Source: Clostridiales bacterium
Lineage (GTDB): Bacteria > Bacillota > Clostridia > Tissierellales > Sedimentibacteraceae
Assembly (NCBI GenBank): GCA_003487955.1
Contig: DNNJ01000148.1
Span: 4,170-10,202, forward strand
Direction: 5' to 3'
DNA: 6,033 bases
Part shown: one piece after another, positions 6,010 through 6,033 of the stretch
How positions within the stretch are numbered: the first letter of the stretch is position 1
Layout of the letters: every line of letters begins with the position of its first letter
Made by a program: the position numbers and the translations under genes
The notes under the pieces: model-generated
Told to the model about the DNA's origin: nothing
The model's input: only the letters and a program-made list of their open reading frames with translations
The model's database searches: none

Positions 6010-6033
6010 CACGCAGTCTCATTCACCAATTTA

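Noticed and set aside
5803..6012. Minus-strand open frame of 69 codons across the der 3' end and the repeats
   Set aside because: It overlaps the der KH domain and continues into palindromic repeat sequence, with no ribosome binding site or family likeness.
1..6033. A new defence, mobile or biosynthetic system
   Set aside because: All substantial coding regions belong to recognised housekeeping or conserved families. No integrase, transposase, toxin-antitoxin pair, CRISPR array or abrupt shift in composition is visible.

Overview
The window looks like ordinary chromosomal backbone of a low-GC, Gram-positive, anaerobic bacterium of the Clostridia/Tissierellia type. The evidence is an AT-rich composition with AT-rich third codon positions, strong GGAGG-type ribosome binding sites, a clostridial 2[4Fe-4S] ferredoxin, a RicT (YaaT/PSP1) protein and a DUF512 radical-SAM gene placed directly before der. 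The genus cannot be fixed from this sequence; a Sedimentibacter-like or related anaerobe is only a guess. I see no transposase, phage gene, CRISPR array, tRNA or rRNA.

Layout from left to right. (1) Bases 19-909, plus strand: a complete ricT-like gene, probably the tail of an operon that begins outside the window. (2) Bases 939-1174, plus strand: a small ferredoxin gene of 56 codons with its own extended -10 promoter, a dyad over the probable transcription start and a very strong ribosome binding site. (3) Bases 1186-1257: a long near-perfect hairpin that can serve as a two-way terminator for the converging ferredoxin and peptidase genes, followed by a short fragment that looks like the end of a dispersed repeat. 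(4) Bases 1260-2954, minus strand: an M3-family zinc oligoendopeptidase. (5) Bases 2955-3276: a divergent intergenic region of 322 bases holding a promoter for each flanking gene and a long imperfect hairpin at the 5' end of the rightward transcript. (6) Bases 3277-4572, plus strand: a PDZ/radical-SAM/DUF512 protein of unknown function. (7) Bases 4586-5911, plus strand: der (engA), the double-GTPase ribosome assembly factor, 13 bases after the previous stop and almost certainly co-transcribed with it. (8) Bases 5912-6033: short hairpins that resemble two opposed copies of a dispersed palindromic repeat, running to the window edge.

Functionally the genes are housekeeping: RNA-processing control (RicT), electron transfer (ferredoxin), peptide turnover (M3 peptidase) and ribosome biogenesis (Der). 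Two of the encoded proteins, besides the ferredoxin, are expected to hold iron-sulfur clusters (RicT and the radical-SAM protein). I found no convincing new multi-gene system. The points most worth a second look are the DUF512 radical-SAM gene coupled to der, its structured leader and commonly mis-called start, and the dispersed repeat family at the gene ends.
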